The notes under the pieces: model-generated
What the model was told of the DNA's origin: nothing
Database searches by the model: none
Seen by the model: only the letters and a program-made list of their open reading frames with translations
In this document: positions 7,961 through 15,257 of the stretch, in pieces
Numbering within the stretch: position 1 is the stretch's first letter
Layout of the letters: each line of letters starts with the position of its first letter
Translations under genes and position numbers: made by a program
Source: ZC4RG29 sp036273935
Lineage (GTDB): Bacteria > Bacteroidota > Bacteroidia > Cytophagales > Cyclobacteriaceae
Direction of reading: 5' to 3'
Length of the DNA: 15,900 nucleotides
Assembly (NCBI GenBank): GCA_036273935.1
Contig: DASUGQ010000368.1
Span: 1-15,900 of the forward strand

Positions 7961-8575
7961 TTATTTTTGGTGCACTTCAACGGGTGCATTGAGATTGTTA
8001 AGCAATTTTATTCTTTCCAGAAAACTTTCCTTTGTCTTCAGCATCACCTCTATTTCCATTTCTCCCTCTTCACCGAAAGTCTGACTAATGATGTGAAGGT
8101 CAAATTCTTTCACCAGCTTCATTACCTGCGGTGTGACATGGTAGGGATACTTTAATTTGAAAAATTCAACGACGTTCTCATTGATAATGACTGCTTGCTG
8201 TAACGCGTCATAAGCCGCTGCCTTATACGCAGCAATCAGACCACCCACACCGAGTTTGACTCCGCCGAAGTAACGAACAACTACAACAAGTACATTAGTT
8301 AATTCAAGTGAACGGATCTGGCCAAGAATCGGGTCACCTGCTGAATGATTTGGCTCCCCATCATCAAAAGCTCTGAATTTATTTTTGTCGGCCCCCAACA
8401 TCCATGCAAAACAATGATGGCGTGCGTCAAAGTACTTTTTTCGCAAAGCCTCGACATACGATGTAATCTCTTCTTCACTTCGGACGGGATAGGCAAAAGC
8501 AAGGAACCTACTGCCCTTTTCCTTATAAGACCCTTCCGATGCCCTCGCAATTGTCCGGTATGAATAAACGGCCAT
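7961..8575 (-). CDS. YigZ/IMPACT family protein (UPF0029)
   Basis: 204 residues in two parts. The N-terminal UPF0029 domain (about 18-122) has HHCFAW (53-58), FDDGEPNHSAGDPIL (70-84) and the family signature RYFGGVKLGVGGLIAAY (101-117). A smaller ferredoxin-like DUF1949 domain follows (about 138-192). Length matches E. coli YigZ. Eukaryotic IMPACT relatives regulate the kinase GCN2; the bacterial role is not settled, though a link to translation or RNA has been proposed. The start is ATG 8575 and the stop TAA 7961. The gene is divergent from the DUF2807 gene across about 104 bases, and is first in a possible three-gene minus-strand unit with the MFS and esterase genes. Confidence 0.93.
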   Translation of the reverse strand: MAVYSYRTIARASEGSYKEKGSRFLAFAYPVRSEEEITSYVEALRKKYFDARHHCFAWMLGADKNKFRAFDDGEPNHSAGDPILGQIRSLELTNVLVVVVRYFGGVKLGVGGLIAAYKAAAYDALQQAVIINENVVEFFKLKYPYHVTPQVMKLVKEFDLHIISQTFGEEGEMEIEVMLKTKESFLERIKLLNNLNAPVEVHQK

Positions 8576-8679
8576 ATGAAATGTTCTTCCCTGTTTCAGT
8601 CATAAAGAAAGTAATACCTTGTGCGTGGTGCAACCATTTGTCGGGGCTTTTGTCTTTGTCCTGTAAAATCAACCTGTCT

Positions 8680-9495
8680 ATGAAAAATATAATGATTATT
8701 GCTTTTGCCGCCATCCTTTTCACCGCGGAGAGCGCATTTGCCCAGAAGAAAGAAACAAGAAATGTGGGTTCCTTTTCCAAAATTTCATTTGGGGTTCCCG
8801 GAAAACTCTACCTCAGGCAAGGTAATGATGAGAAGGTGGAACTGGAAGGCGACGCCGATGTACTTGAGCGAGTTGAAACGATTGTCAGCGGCACCCACCT
8901 CGACATTCGGCCGAAGGGCAAGATGATCAATTGGAATTGGGGTGGGAAACAGATCACTGCCTACGTCACCATGAAAAACATTGAGGGTATCAGCGTGAGC
9001 GGTTCAGGTGATATTGTTGGTGAGGGAATATTCAATGCTGGTGATCTGGATCTCAATGTGAGCGGTTCAGGGAATTTAACTGTCCAGGCAAATGCTTCGG
9101 GCAACATGGATGCAGATATTTCGGGATCCGGTAACCTGAGTGTAAAGGGCAAGGGCAGAAGTCTGGACAGCAGCTTAAGCGGATCAGGAACCCTGGCTTT
9201 GTCTCTTGCTGTTGCCAACGATGTTTCCTTCAACATTTCCGGTTCAGGAAAAATTGATGCAAGTGGTTCATCCCAGCGCGTAAAGGTGTCTATCAGCGGG
9301 TCCGGCAAAATACGCGCGGCCGACTTTGACACAAAAATATGCAACATTAAAATCGCCGGCTCCGGTGATGTCGAAATCGGTGTACAGGACGAACTCGATG
9401 CCAACATTTCAGGAAGCGGGAGTGTTACATACCGGGGTAACCCAGGCAAAATCAATAGTCATTCCGCGGGAAGCGGCAAGGTGAGAAAGATGTGA
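8680..9495 (+). CDS. secreted DUF2807 (GIN domain) repeat protein
   Basis: 271 residues from ATG 8680. The longer frame from 8539 is rejected because it overlaps the divergent YigZ gene and hides the signal peptide (residues 1-21, cut after SAFA). The mature protein starts with a beta-rich segment (RNVGSFSKISFGVPGKLYL), then nine SGSG/AGSG turns at about residues 107, 128, 148, 167, 187, 206, 226, 244 and 263. This is the DUF2807 'putative auto-transporter adhesin, head GIN domain' pattern, expected to form a right-handed beta-helix on or outside the cell envelope. No anchor or type IX sorting domain is visible at the C-terminus (ending GSGKVRKM), so it may stay in the periplasm. Function is unknown. 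Confidence 0.92.
   Translation: MKNIMIIAFAAILFTAESAFAQKKETRNVGSFSKISFGVPGKLYLRQGNDEKVELEGDADVLERVETIVSGTHLDIRPKGKMINWNWGGKQITAYVTMKNIEGISVSGSGDIVGEGIFNAGDLDLNVSGSGNLTVQANASGNMDADISGSGNLSVKGKGRSLDSSLSGSGTLALSLAVANDVSFNISGSGKIDASGSSQRVKVSISGSGKIRAADFDTKICNIKIAGSGDVEIGVQDELDANISGSGSVTYRGNPGKINSHSAGSGKVRKM
8998..9477 (+). repeat. nine coding repeats of an SGSG/AGSG turn, about 60 bases apart
   Basis: Within the DUF2807 gene the tetrapeptide SGSG (AGSG in the seventh and ninth copies) recurs at intervals of 21, 20, 19, 20, 19, 20, 18 and 19 residues. Synonymous codons differ between copies, so the repeat is kept at protein level rather than by recent DNA duplication. It fits one coil of a beta-helix per unit. 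Confidence 0.85.
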
Positions 9496-9560
9496 TGTTG
9501 GACAGCCGGCAATGCAGGCTTGGGCACGCCCGCAACTGATTGAATCTGAAAAGTAATTTA

Positions 9561-10229
9561 TCACTCCTGGTGTGAATGCCGTATCAATCCTTCGACAATC
9601 AGGTACTGCCCAGAAATGTATGCTGCCATTATGAAGACACCGGCATCTTCGATGGGCGTCATGAATTTATTAATAGCCAGTAGTGAGTCGGACAGCATAA
9701 ATAAAAGGGCCCCCATAAACACCATCCAGAAACTCGATACCGAAGTAAGGCCATAACGAAACATGGCATTTAACACCATTATCATCAATACTATCGCATA
9801 GATGGAAACCGGGACCAGCAACGGTCCGAGATGTGGATATAGAACGATGAGCAGGCCTGTTCCTGATAGAATAATCGGTAGCGAATACCTTATCTTTCTC
9901 GTACCCGGTAATGGACGTCCGCTATACCACCGATGTTTTCGATAAGTCAAAATATAACTAATATGCGCAAAGAGAAATGAGCCCAAGCCCAACATAAAAT
10001 ATTGTTCACCCGGAAACAGAAGTAATACATCGCCAAGAAATGAAAGGACAATAGCGAGCAGCAAAGAAATCGAGCGTGAAGGTCTGCCGATAGTTGCCAG
10101 GTAATAGCTACCCAAAACAATCATGATCAGTGGCTTAAGTATCTGGTGGACGTACTCCAATCCAGCCATTAGAGCAACAATCTCTCCTATACTTATTGCT
10201 ATAAACAATCCCCGTAGGCTGTTCTTCAT
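9561..10229 (-). CDS. YhhN/TMEM86-family membrane protein (putative lysoplasmalogenase)
   Basis: 222 residues from ATG 10229, with about eight membrane helices. Family signatures include KPLIM (32-36), SFLGDVLLL with Asp67 (63-71), GLGSFLFAHISYI (81-93), MLSDSLLAINKF with Asp181 (178-189) and YISGQYLI (204-211). TMEM86 proteins cleave the vinyl-ether bond of lysoplasmalogens, and the conserved aspartates are thought to be catalytic. Whether this bacterium has plasmalogens is not known, so the substrate is inferred. The start is fixed by context: its ATG overlaps the TGA of the upstream MFS gene as ATGA (10229-10226), implying translational coupling. A longer frame from 10298 would lie inside the MFS gene and is rejected. 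Confidence 0.9.
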   Translation of the reverse strand: MKNSLRGLFIAISIGEIVALMAGLEYVHQILKPLIMIVLGSYYLATIGRPSRSISLLLAIVLSFLGDVLLLFPGEQYFMLGLGSFLFAHISYILTYRKHRWYSGRPLPGTRKIRYSLPIILSGTGLLIVLYPHLGPLLVPVSIYAIVLMIMVLNAMFRYGLTSVSSFWMVFMGALLFMLSDSLLAINKFMTPIEDAGVFIMAAYISGQYLIVEGLIRHSHQE

Positions 10230-11404
10230 TCCGTCGTAATTTGTGGAGCCGGCACCAACATAAGGAAAAGGAAGGCAAGGGCACCCAGGAATGCACAAGT
10301 AAGAAAAGTATTCATAAAATTGGCTGCGGAATTGTCATAAATCATTGCACTGATGAGCGCGCCAGATCCAATTCCCAGTTCCATGGCAACATAGAGGCTG
10401 GCAATTCCCCTGCCTTTGTGTTTTGGATCGCTGAGATCGGTCGCCCACGCCAGCAATGTAGGAGCCGTCATTCCATGGCCCAAACCATAGAGGCTCATTC
10501 CCACTATCAGGTCACCTGGATCGTCAGCGAACGCAATCCACGTCATGGCCACAACAATAAGAGTGACCGAAATTTTCAAGATACTTTTTCTTCCGAAACG
10601 GTCAGAAGCTTTTCCTCCAATCAATCGCACGGCAAGGGAAGCAATTGTAAAAAACGCAAACAACAACCCTTTATTCCTGATGCCGGTGTAATCGCCAAAA
10701 TCCGGGACAATAGTGAGCATCGTGCCGTAAGCAAATGCTGAGAGCACCATAACAAAACAAGGTATCCATACGCCGAAATCAAAAAGATCATGATACCTTA
10801 TTCGCATCATGTTCAGGGAAAATTTATTGCGAACAGGCAGGGTTTCCCTCACACCCTTGAGTATAATGATAGCCAGCAGGGCAAGAAATGACGAACAATA
10901 AAATAAAAAATTAATCGAAAAATGATTGGCCAGCAATCCACCGGCAGAAGGGCCAGCAGCCATACCGATAGATCCCGCGGTTCCCAGTAAACCCATCGCC
11001 TCTCCCCTTCGCTCGGCGGGGATAACATCTGACAGGTACGCGCTTTGGCCTGTCGGGGTAAAACCGGTTGAAAAACCATGGACTAACCTAATGAACAGAA
11101 ATCCCGTTACCGATGACAACACGGGGTATAAGAAACCACAAATGAAACACACGGCAGAACCAAAAATTATCACAGGCACGCGTCCGTATTTATCGGCAAG
11201 CCTACCACTAAAGGGTCTTGAGATCATTGCGGTGAGCGTGAAAAGGGAGATGATCAAACCTTTATACTCTGCTCCGCCCAGGCTGGTAAGATAGGCAGGC
11301 AATTCCGGAATAATCATGTTGAAGCTCGCAAAAAACAGCAGCGAGCTTAAACATAATAACCAGAATTGAGTGTTATAGATTTTAGATGTGGCAGGTCGGC
11401 TCAT
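10226..11404 (-). CDS. MFS transporter (MFS_1 family)
   Basis: 392 residues, 12 predicted membrane helices, inner membrane. Motif A appears in the first half (GRLADKYGRVPVIIFG), with a degenerate counterpart in the second half (GKASDRFGRKSILK). The region AMGLLGTAGSIGMAAGPSAGG resembles the antiporter motif C, which suggests an efflux carrier, but no substrate can be named. It is clearly distinct from the Tet-type MFS protein encoded at 6621-7868. Its ATG (11404) overlaps the prfB stop as ATGA (11404-11401), and its own stop overlaps the yhhN-like start in the same way. Expression is therefore probably tied to prfB. Confidence 0.91.
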   Translation of the reverse strand: MSRPATSKIYNTQFWLLCLSSLLFFASFNMIIPELPAYLTSLGGAEYKGLIISLFTLTAMISRPFSGRLADKYGRVPVIIFGSAVCFICGFLYPVLSSVTGFLFIRLVHGFSTGFTPTGQSAYLSDVIPAERRGEAMGLLGTAGSIGMAAGPSAGGLLANHFSINFLFYCSSFLALLAIIILKGVRETLPVRNKFSLNMMRIRYHDLFDFGVWIPCFVMVLSAFAYGTMLTIVPDFGDYTGIRNKGLLFAFFTIASLAVRLIGGKASDRFGRKSILKISVTLIVVAMTWIAFADDPGDLIVGMSLYGLGHGMTAPTLLAWATDLSDPKHKGRGIASLYVAMELGIGSGALISAMIYDNSAANFMNTFLTCAFLGALAFLFLMLVPAPQITTE

Positions 11405-12499
11405 ACCTGCTGGGCCTTCTCCTGCGCCCCAAGCAGGTATGCTTTAATGTAATCATCAAGATCACCGTCTAAAACATTTTGCGCATCGGTGCGCTCGACT
11501 CCTGTTCGGGCATCTTTTACCAGCTTGTATGGATGAAGAACGTAATTACGAATCTGCGACCCAAAGTCGATCTTCATTTTGCCCGCCTCGATTTTGTCGC
11601 GCTCGGCATTCCGTTTCTCCATCTCCCTCTGGTAAAGTTTCGACTTCAACATTTGCATGGCGCGCTCGCGATTAGCGTGTTGTGACCGCTCCACCTGGCA
11701 AACAATAACTATACCGGTAGGCTTATGCGTGAGCTGAACTTTCGTCTCAACTTTGTTTACGTTCTGCCCCCCCGCACCGCCCGATCGTGACGTTTGAATT
11801 TCAACGTCGGCCGGGTTTACTTCAATCTCAATGGAGTCATCCACCTTCGGATAAACAAATACAGATGCAAATGATGTGTGTCTTCGTTGATTAGCATCAA
11901 AGGGAGAGATTCTTACCAGGCGGTGAACCCCGATTTCCGACTTTAACTTACCGTAAGCAAATTGTCCGTCTATTTCCAACGTTGCAGATCTAATGCCGGC
12001 CACATCCCCGGCCTGATAGTCAATTTGAGAAACTTTGTAGCCGTTCTTCTCGCCCCACATGATATACATGCGGTTAAGCATGTCTGCCCAATCCTGGCTT
12101 TCTGTTCCACCGGCCCCCGGATTAATTTCAACGACGGCACTAAGCTGATCTTCTTCACGACTCAGCATTTTTCGGAACTCAAGCTCCTCCACTGCATGTG
12201 CAGCTTTTCTGAACTCATTGTCCAATTCCTCTTCGCCTACATCACCCGCTTCATGAAATTCATTAAGCACTTCCAGATCCTCCACGACTTTGTAGACATA
12301 GTCAAACGCATCCGTCCATACCTTTTTGGCGCGGAGATTCTTCAACATCGTTTCTGCCTGCTTTGGATTATTCCAGAAATCGGCTTGCTGGGTGATCAGC
12401 TCCTCATCTTTTACTTCAACAATCTTACGATCGTAGTCAAAGATACCTCCTTAAAGCGCTAACACGAGCTTTTAAATCCTTCAATTGTTCGGTCGTCAT
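11401..12499 (-). CDS. prfB: peptide chain release factor 2, programmed +1 frameshift
   Basis: RF2 recognises UAA and UGA stop codons and triggers peptide release. The gene is in two frames: ATG 12499 encodes MTTEQLKDLKARVSALRRYL and then meets TGA (12439-12437). Skipping the T at 12439 puts the ribosome in the +1 frame at GAC (12438-12436), giving DYDRKIVEVKDEELI and the rest of RF2 down to TGA 11401. The joined protein is about 365 residues, the normal RF2 length. The codon-recognition SPF tripeptide (198-200) and catalytic GGQ (243-245, in SGGAGGQNVNK) are present. Low RF2 makes ribosomes pause at the TGA and shift, so the protein limits its own synthesis. The 4-base overlap with the next gene makes it the head of a three-gene operon. 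Confidence 0.96.
12436..12451 (-). promoter_or_regulatory. prfB programmed +1 frameshift site
   Basis: Read on the minus strand: AGGAGG TAT CTT TGA C. The parts are an internal Shine-Dalgarno-like AGGAGG (12451-12446), a three-base spacer, the slippery CTT codon (12442-12440), the in-frame UGA and a following C. This matches the well-known E. coli element (AGG GGG UAU CUU UGA C) nearly base for base, with a stronger Shine-Dalgarno. Frame 0 ends here and the RF2 body continues in +1. Confidence 0.96.
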
Positions 12500-12515
12500 G
12501 ATTTTTATTTTGGCG

Positions 12516-12523
12516 CAAATATA
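12516..12523 (-). promoter_or_regulatory. candidate Bacteroidota -7 promoter element for prfB
   Basis: On the minus strand TATATTTG matches TAnnTTTG and ends 17 bases before the prfB ATG (12499). No clear TTTG -33 box is found about 20 bases further upstream. The position agrees with a short leader upstream of prfB, and the 98-base gap to the preceding gene leaves room for a promoter. Confidence 0.4.
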
Positions 12524-12597
12524 GGTTTTAATAAGCTGAAACCTTAATGACTAATACAAAAACTCAAAGTATATTAAACAACCGGAGATCGTTTGAC

Positions 12598-13149
12598 TCA
12601 GCGCGGTATATAAGGAGAAATATATCCTTTAGGCTGATTGTCCATGTAAAAGGGAGATCCTTCCGTCACCATCAGCAGTCGTTTTTTTCCTCCTGGCTTG
12701 ACATATTTTTTTTTGATTAGCATCATGGGTAATCCAATGCCGACCATTGTGAGCGATCCCCTGGCAACTGATTCATCGATTTCAGCTTCATTACCCTGAA
12801 CAACAACATTATTTAATTGATCGATGAGGAAGTACCCTACGCCCCCGACGACCAACGCAAAACCCAGGCGGTTGATAAATGTGGTTCGCTTGAAATAAAT
12901 CCGGTCAATGGTGTGATATGGTACGGTATCTGAATGTGTAACCAAGGCCGTGTCGGAAAGGTTGTTGATGTATGTATTTCTTTTCTGATTGGAACCCTTC
13001 GACCGATAGACAAAATCATTTCCCGGGTTAAGTCGAAGGAGAACTTTTTCACCATTGAGCAGGATCAGCTGCTTTTGCGCATAGCCAAATTGAACGATCG
13101 TCTGCAGCATCAAAAAAAATATCAACCATTTAGCATCAGACAGTGTCAT
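12598..13149 (-). CDS. secreted or membrane-anchored hypothetical protein (183 aa)
   Basis: I do not recognise a family. ATG 13149 gives a hydrophobic leader (residues 7-24, ending GYA before QKQ) that looks like a Sec signal peptide. The TTG at 13221 would bury it behind 24 unlikely residues. The mature part begins with a strand-rich stretch (LILLNGEKVLLRLNPG, 28-43; DTVPYHTIDRIYFKRT, 74-89). A hydrophobic glycine-rich segment follows (about 93-113), and a second weaker one (132-145) is followed by basic residues (KKKYVKPGGKKR). The protein could therefore be membrane-bound through one or two helices. It lies upstream of prfB on the same strand, 98 bases away, and is divergent from the EVE gene. 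Confidence 0.75.
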   Translation of the reverse strand: MTLSDAKWLIFFLMLQTIVQFGYAQKQLILLNGEKVLLRLNPGNDFVYRSKGSNQKRNTYINNLSDTALVTHSDTVPYHTIDRIYFKRTTFINRLGFALVVGGVGYFLIDQLNNVVVQGNEAEIDESVARGSLTMVGIGLPMMLIKKKYVKPGGKKRLLMVTEGSPFYMDNQPKGYISPYIPR

Positions 13150-13260
13150 ATATTTTATTGGCAAGCAGAAAGCATGCGTCAATTTAATCCTAATAAGGTA
13201 TAAATCGGGAGTAAAATCCAAAGACTATTTACTATTTTAGAATTTAAAACTTGAACAGAT

Positions 13261-13665
13261 ATGAACTATTGGCTGCTTAAAACCGAACCGGATACATATT
13301 CATGGGATAACCTGGTAAAGGACAAGACAGGAGTGTGGGATGGTGTACGAAATTTTCAGGCGCGGAAGCACATCAAAGAAATGAAAAAAGGTGATCTTGC
13401 CTTTTTCTACCACACTGGCGACGAAAAATCGATTATTGGCATTGCATCAATCGTGAAGGAAAGTTATCCAGATCCCAAAGACAAAGAATGGGCTGCGGTG
13501 GATATCACGCCGAAGCAAAAACTAAAAAATCCAGTGGCCCTCGCACAAATAAAGGCAGATAAGCGTTTATCAGATATGGTGCTTGTGCGCGTCGCTCGTC
13601 TTTCGGTACAACCGGTTCGCAAAGAGGAATTCGATATTATAATGACTTTAAGTGAAGGTAAATAA
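13261..13665 (+). CDS. EVE-domain protein (PUA-like, THYN1 homologue)
   Basis: 134 residues, one EVE domain from end to end. Typical features are the opening YWLLKTEPDTYSW (3-15), WDGVRNFQARKHI (26-38), MKKGDLAFFYHT (41-52) and the core strand IIGIASIVKESYPD (58-71). EVE domains belong to the PUA-like superfamily and bind modified bases in DNA or RNA. The specific ligand here is unknown. The start is ATG 13261 with no Shine-Dalgarno. It ends two bases before the next gene, so the two are probably co-transcribed, though a functional link between a base reader and secreted proteins is not obvious. No restriction or modification gene is nearby. Confidence 0.93.
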   Translation: MNYWLLKTEPDTYSWDNLVKDKTGVWDGVRNFQARKHIKEMKKGDLAFFYHTGDEKSIIGIASIVKESYPDPKDKEWAAVDITPKQKLKNPVALAQIKADKRLSDMVLVRVARLSVQPVRKEEFDIIMTLSEGK

Positions 13666-13667
13666 CA

Positions 13668-15257
13668 ATGTATTTTCAACGTCACGTTTTGAGATTCATT
13701 TTAACCACCCTGGTGTTCGGTATATTTTCGAAAATTGCACCAGGCCAGGTTTCCCAACCCGCGCGGTACGAAGAGAAATTCAAATATTCTGATGGCGTAT
13801 TCACCCTTATCTCTTTAAAACGCGAAGGGCTTGTGCTCGTGCGTGACAGGGAAAAATATGAAAGTGGAAAAAAAATATGGGAAGCCATTATTCTGGATAC
13901 CGCTCTTACGAAAAAAAAACGTGTTGAGTTTACCGTAGAATCCCGAAATAAATTAATTGGCTTCGAATATACTCCGGGTCAGGTCTACCTCCTTTTTCGA
14001 CAGGGCGACACAGAAAAAAATGATCTTGAACTGGTCGAATTAAACCTCGATCGCGATGATATACCCCATTATGTGATCAATCCCGAACTACCACTCAGGC
14101 TTACTCATTTTAGCAAAGCTGGTTCAAATATTATTCTCGGTGGTTATGTTTCAAAGGAACCAAGTATTATCCTTTATAGCCTGTCAGATAAAAATATTAA
14201 AGTCCTTCCGGGCTTCTTTCAAAGTGACGCCGAACTGGTAGATCTTCGCGTAAATGAAAACAATACTTTTAACGTGGTATTAATCGATCGTGCACTTCGT
14301 GAAGAACGCAAGGCAGTATTCCAGACCTATGATGAAAAAGGCGCACTACTCCTTGAGGACAAAGTAAACATTCAAAGTAAGCTAACCTTACAAACCGGAA
14401 TTACAAGCCTGTTGAAACGTGAAGATTTAATGCTACTGGGGACTTGGGGTGAAGGAAATTCAAAACAGTCAAACGGCTTCTACGCGCTAAATGTCGATCC
14501 CTTCGCTGACCAAAAAATCCAGTATGTATCTTTTGGAGAACTGTCCCGATTTTTGGATTATCAAAAAGAGAACAGAGCCAAGAGAATACAAGAAAACACA
14601 AGGGACGTTTTGCAAGCAGGGGGAATACCAAATTATACAAGCTATGTGATGCCATACCGGGTTGAGGAGTATCAGAATGGTTTCCTCCTCTTTGCTGAGG
14701 TATACAATCCATCATCTTCCGGATTTAATAATTATGGAAGTCCCTATGGACCGTATTACTACAATCCGTATTACTCACCCTATGGCTGGTACTATCCCGG
14801 CTACGGACGTTTGTATTCTCGTCCTTACTCCTATGGCTACAACTCCCGCACCAATGATGAAATAAAAACCTTTGAATCAGTTGTAGTTTCTTTTGACGAA
14901 AAAGGGAAGGTTCAGTGGGATTACAGTGAAAATCTTGAAGAAGTGAAGCGTTCAAGTATGGAGCAGGTAAGTGATTTCAATTTCACGAATAACAAACTTG
15001 TATTTTTGCATAAAAAAGAATCTGAACTAAAAATCAAATCAGTTGTTGTTAATTCCGATGAAAGTGAAGAGATGACTGAAAAGATCAGAACCTATTATCC
15101 AGAGGATGAAATAAGATCTGAGAAGGAAGGAGAAGGGGGCTCAATGTATTGGTATAATAATTCATTTTATGTTTGGGGCTACCAGACCATTCGGAACAAT
15201 ACCCAGGAAGAGAGGGTCCGGGATGTTTTCTATATTAACAAGATTGAAATTAATTGA
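13668..15257 (+). CDS. secreted hypothetical protein, tandem paralogue 1
   Basis: 529 residues with a signal peptide (about 1-26). I do not recognise a family. The body is made of short beta strands separated by polar turns, as in a beta-propeller or solenoid (GVFTLISLKREGLVLVRDRE, 43-62; NIILGGYVSKEPSIILYSL, 154-172). Residues about 355-391 form an insert with 15 Tyr in 37 residues, rich in Pro and Gly, that interrupts otherwise ordinary sequence. The C-terminus (RDVFYINKIEIN) carries no obvious type IX sorting domain. It starts two bases after the EVE stop. Its last 35 bases overlap the start of a related gene in another frame, so the two are a tandem pair. A-runs of eight (13868-13875) and nine (13911-13919) occur early in the gene. 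Confidence 0.85.
   Translation: MYFQRHVLRFILTTLVFGIFSKIAPGQVSQPARYEEKFKYSDGVFTLISLKREGLVLVRDREKYESGKKIWEAIILDTALTKKKRVEFTVESRNKLIGFEYTPGQVYLLFRQGDTEKNDLELVELNLDRDDIPHYVINPELPLRLTHFSKAGSNIILGGYVSKEPSIILYSLSDKNIKVLPGFFQSDAELVDLRVNENNTFNVVLIDRALREERKAVFQTYDEKGALLLEDKVNIQSKLTLQTGITSLLKREDLMLLGTWGEGNSKQSNGFYALNVDPFADQKIQYVSFGELSRFLDYQKENRAKRIQENTRDVLQAGGIPNYTSYVMPYRVEEYQNGFLLFAEVYNPSSSGFNNYGSPYGPYYYNPYYSPYGWYYPGYGRLYSRPYSYGYNSRTNDEIKTFESVVVSFDEKGKVQWDYSENLEEVKRSSMEQVSDFNFTNNKLVFLHKKESELKIKSVVVNSDESEEMTEKIRTYYPEDEIRSEKEGEGGSMYWYNNSFYVWGYQTIRNNTQEERVRDVFYINKIEIN
14730..14840 (+). repeat. Tyr/Pro/Gly-rich low-complexity coding insert
   Basis: Codes for residues 355-391 of the secreted protein at 13668-15257. 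Irregular units such as SPYGPYYYNPYY and YSPYGWYYPGYG repeat without exact DNA repetition. It resembles Tyr-rich surface or adhesive stretches and may be disordered. Confidence 0.8.

Noticed and set aside
8539..8679. Extended N-terminus of the DUF2807 protein
   Set aside because: It would overlap the divergent YigZ gene and place the signal peptide 47 residues inside the protein; ATG 8680 is far better.
8961..9455. Long open frame (164 codons) on the minus strand, rich in Pro, Glu and Leu
   Set aside because: It is the antisense of the SGSG repeats; the repeated GGTTCAGG-like DNA reads as Pro-Glu-Pro on the other strand. No start context or family match.
8998..9477. CRISPR-like array because of even spacing of about 60 bases
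   Set aside because: Repeats are only about 12 bases, vary in sequence and lie in frame inside a secreted protein gene.
9496..9560. Bidirectional terminator between the convergent DUF2807 and YhhN-like genes
   Set aside because: Only a three- to four-pair stem (GGGC/GCCC) with a tiny loop and no T tract; too weak to call.
10241..10741. 166-codon plus-strand frame
   Set aside because: Lies wholly inside the MFS gene (10226-11404) on the opposite strand; composition is unlike a real protein (many Ser, His, Arg, Lys).
11962..12462. 166-codon plus-strand frame
   Set aside because: Antisense shadow of prfB, which has strong family evidence.
12349..12499. prfB as a frameshifted pseudogene or sequencing error
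   Set aside because: The break falls exactly at the canonical AGGAGG-TAT-CTT-TGA-C programmed site, and the joined protein has normal RF2 length.
13261..13665. EVE gene as part of a modified-DNA defence system
   Set aside because: No nuclease, methyltransferase or other defence gene lies nearby; it is a stand-alone THYN1-like EVE protein of common housekeeping type.
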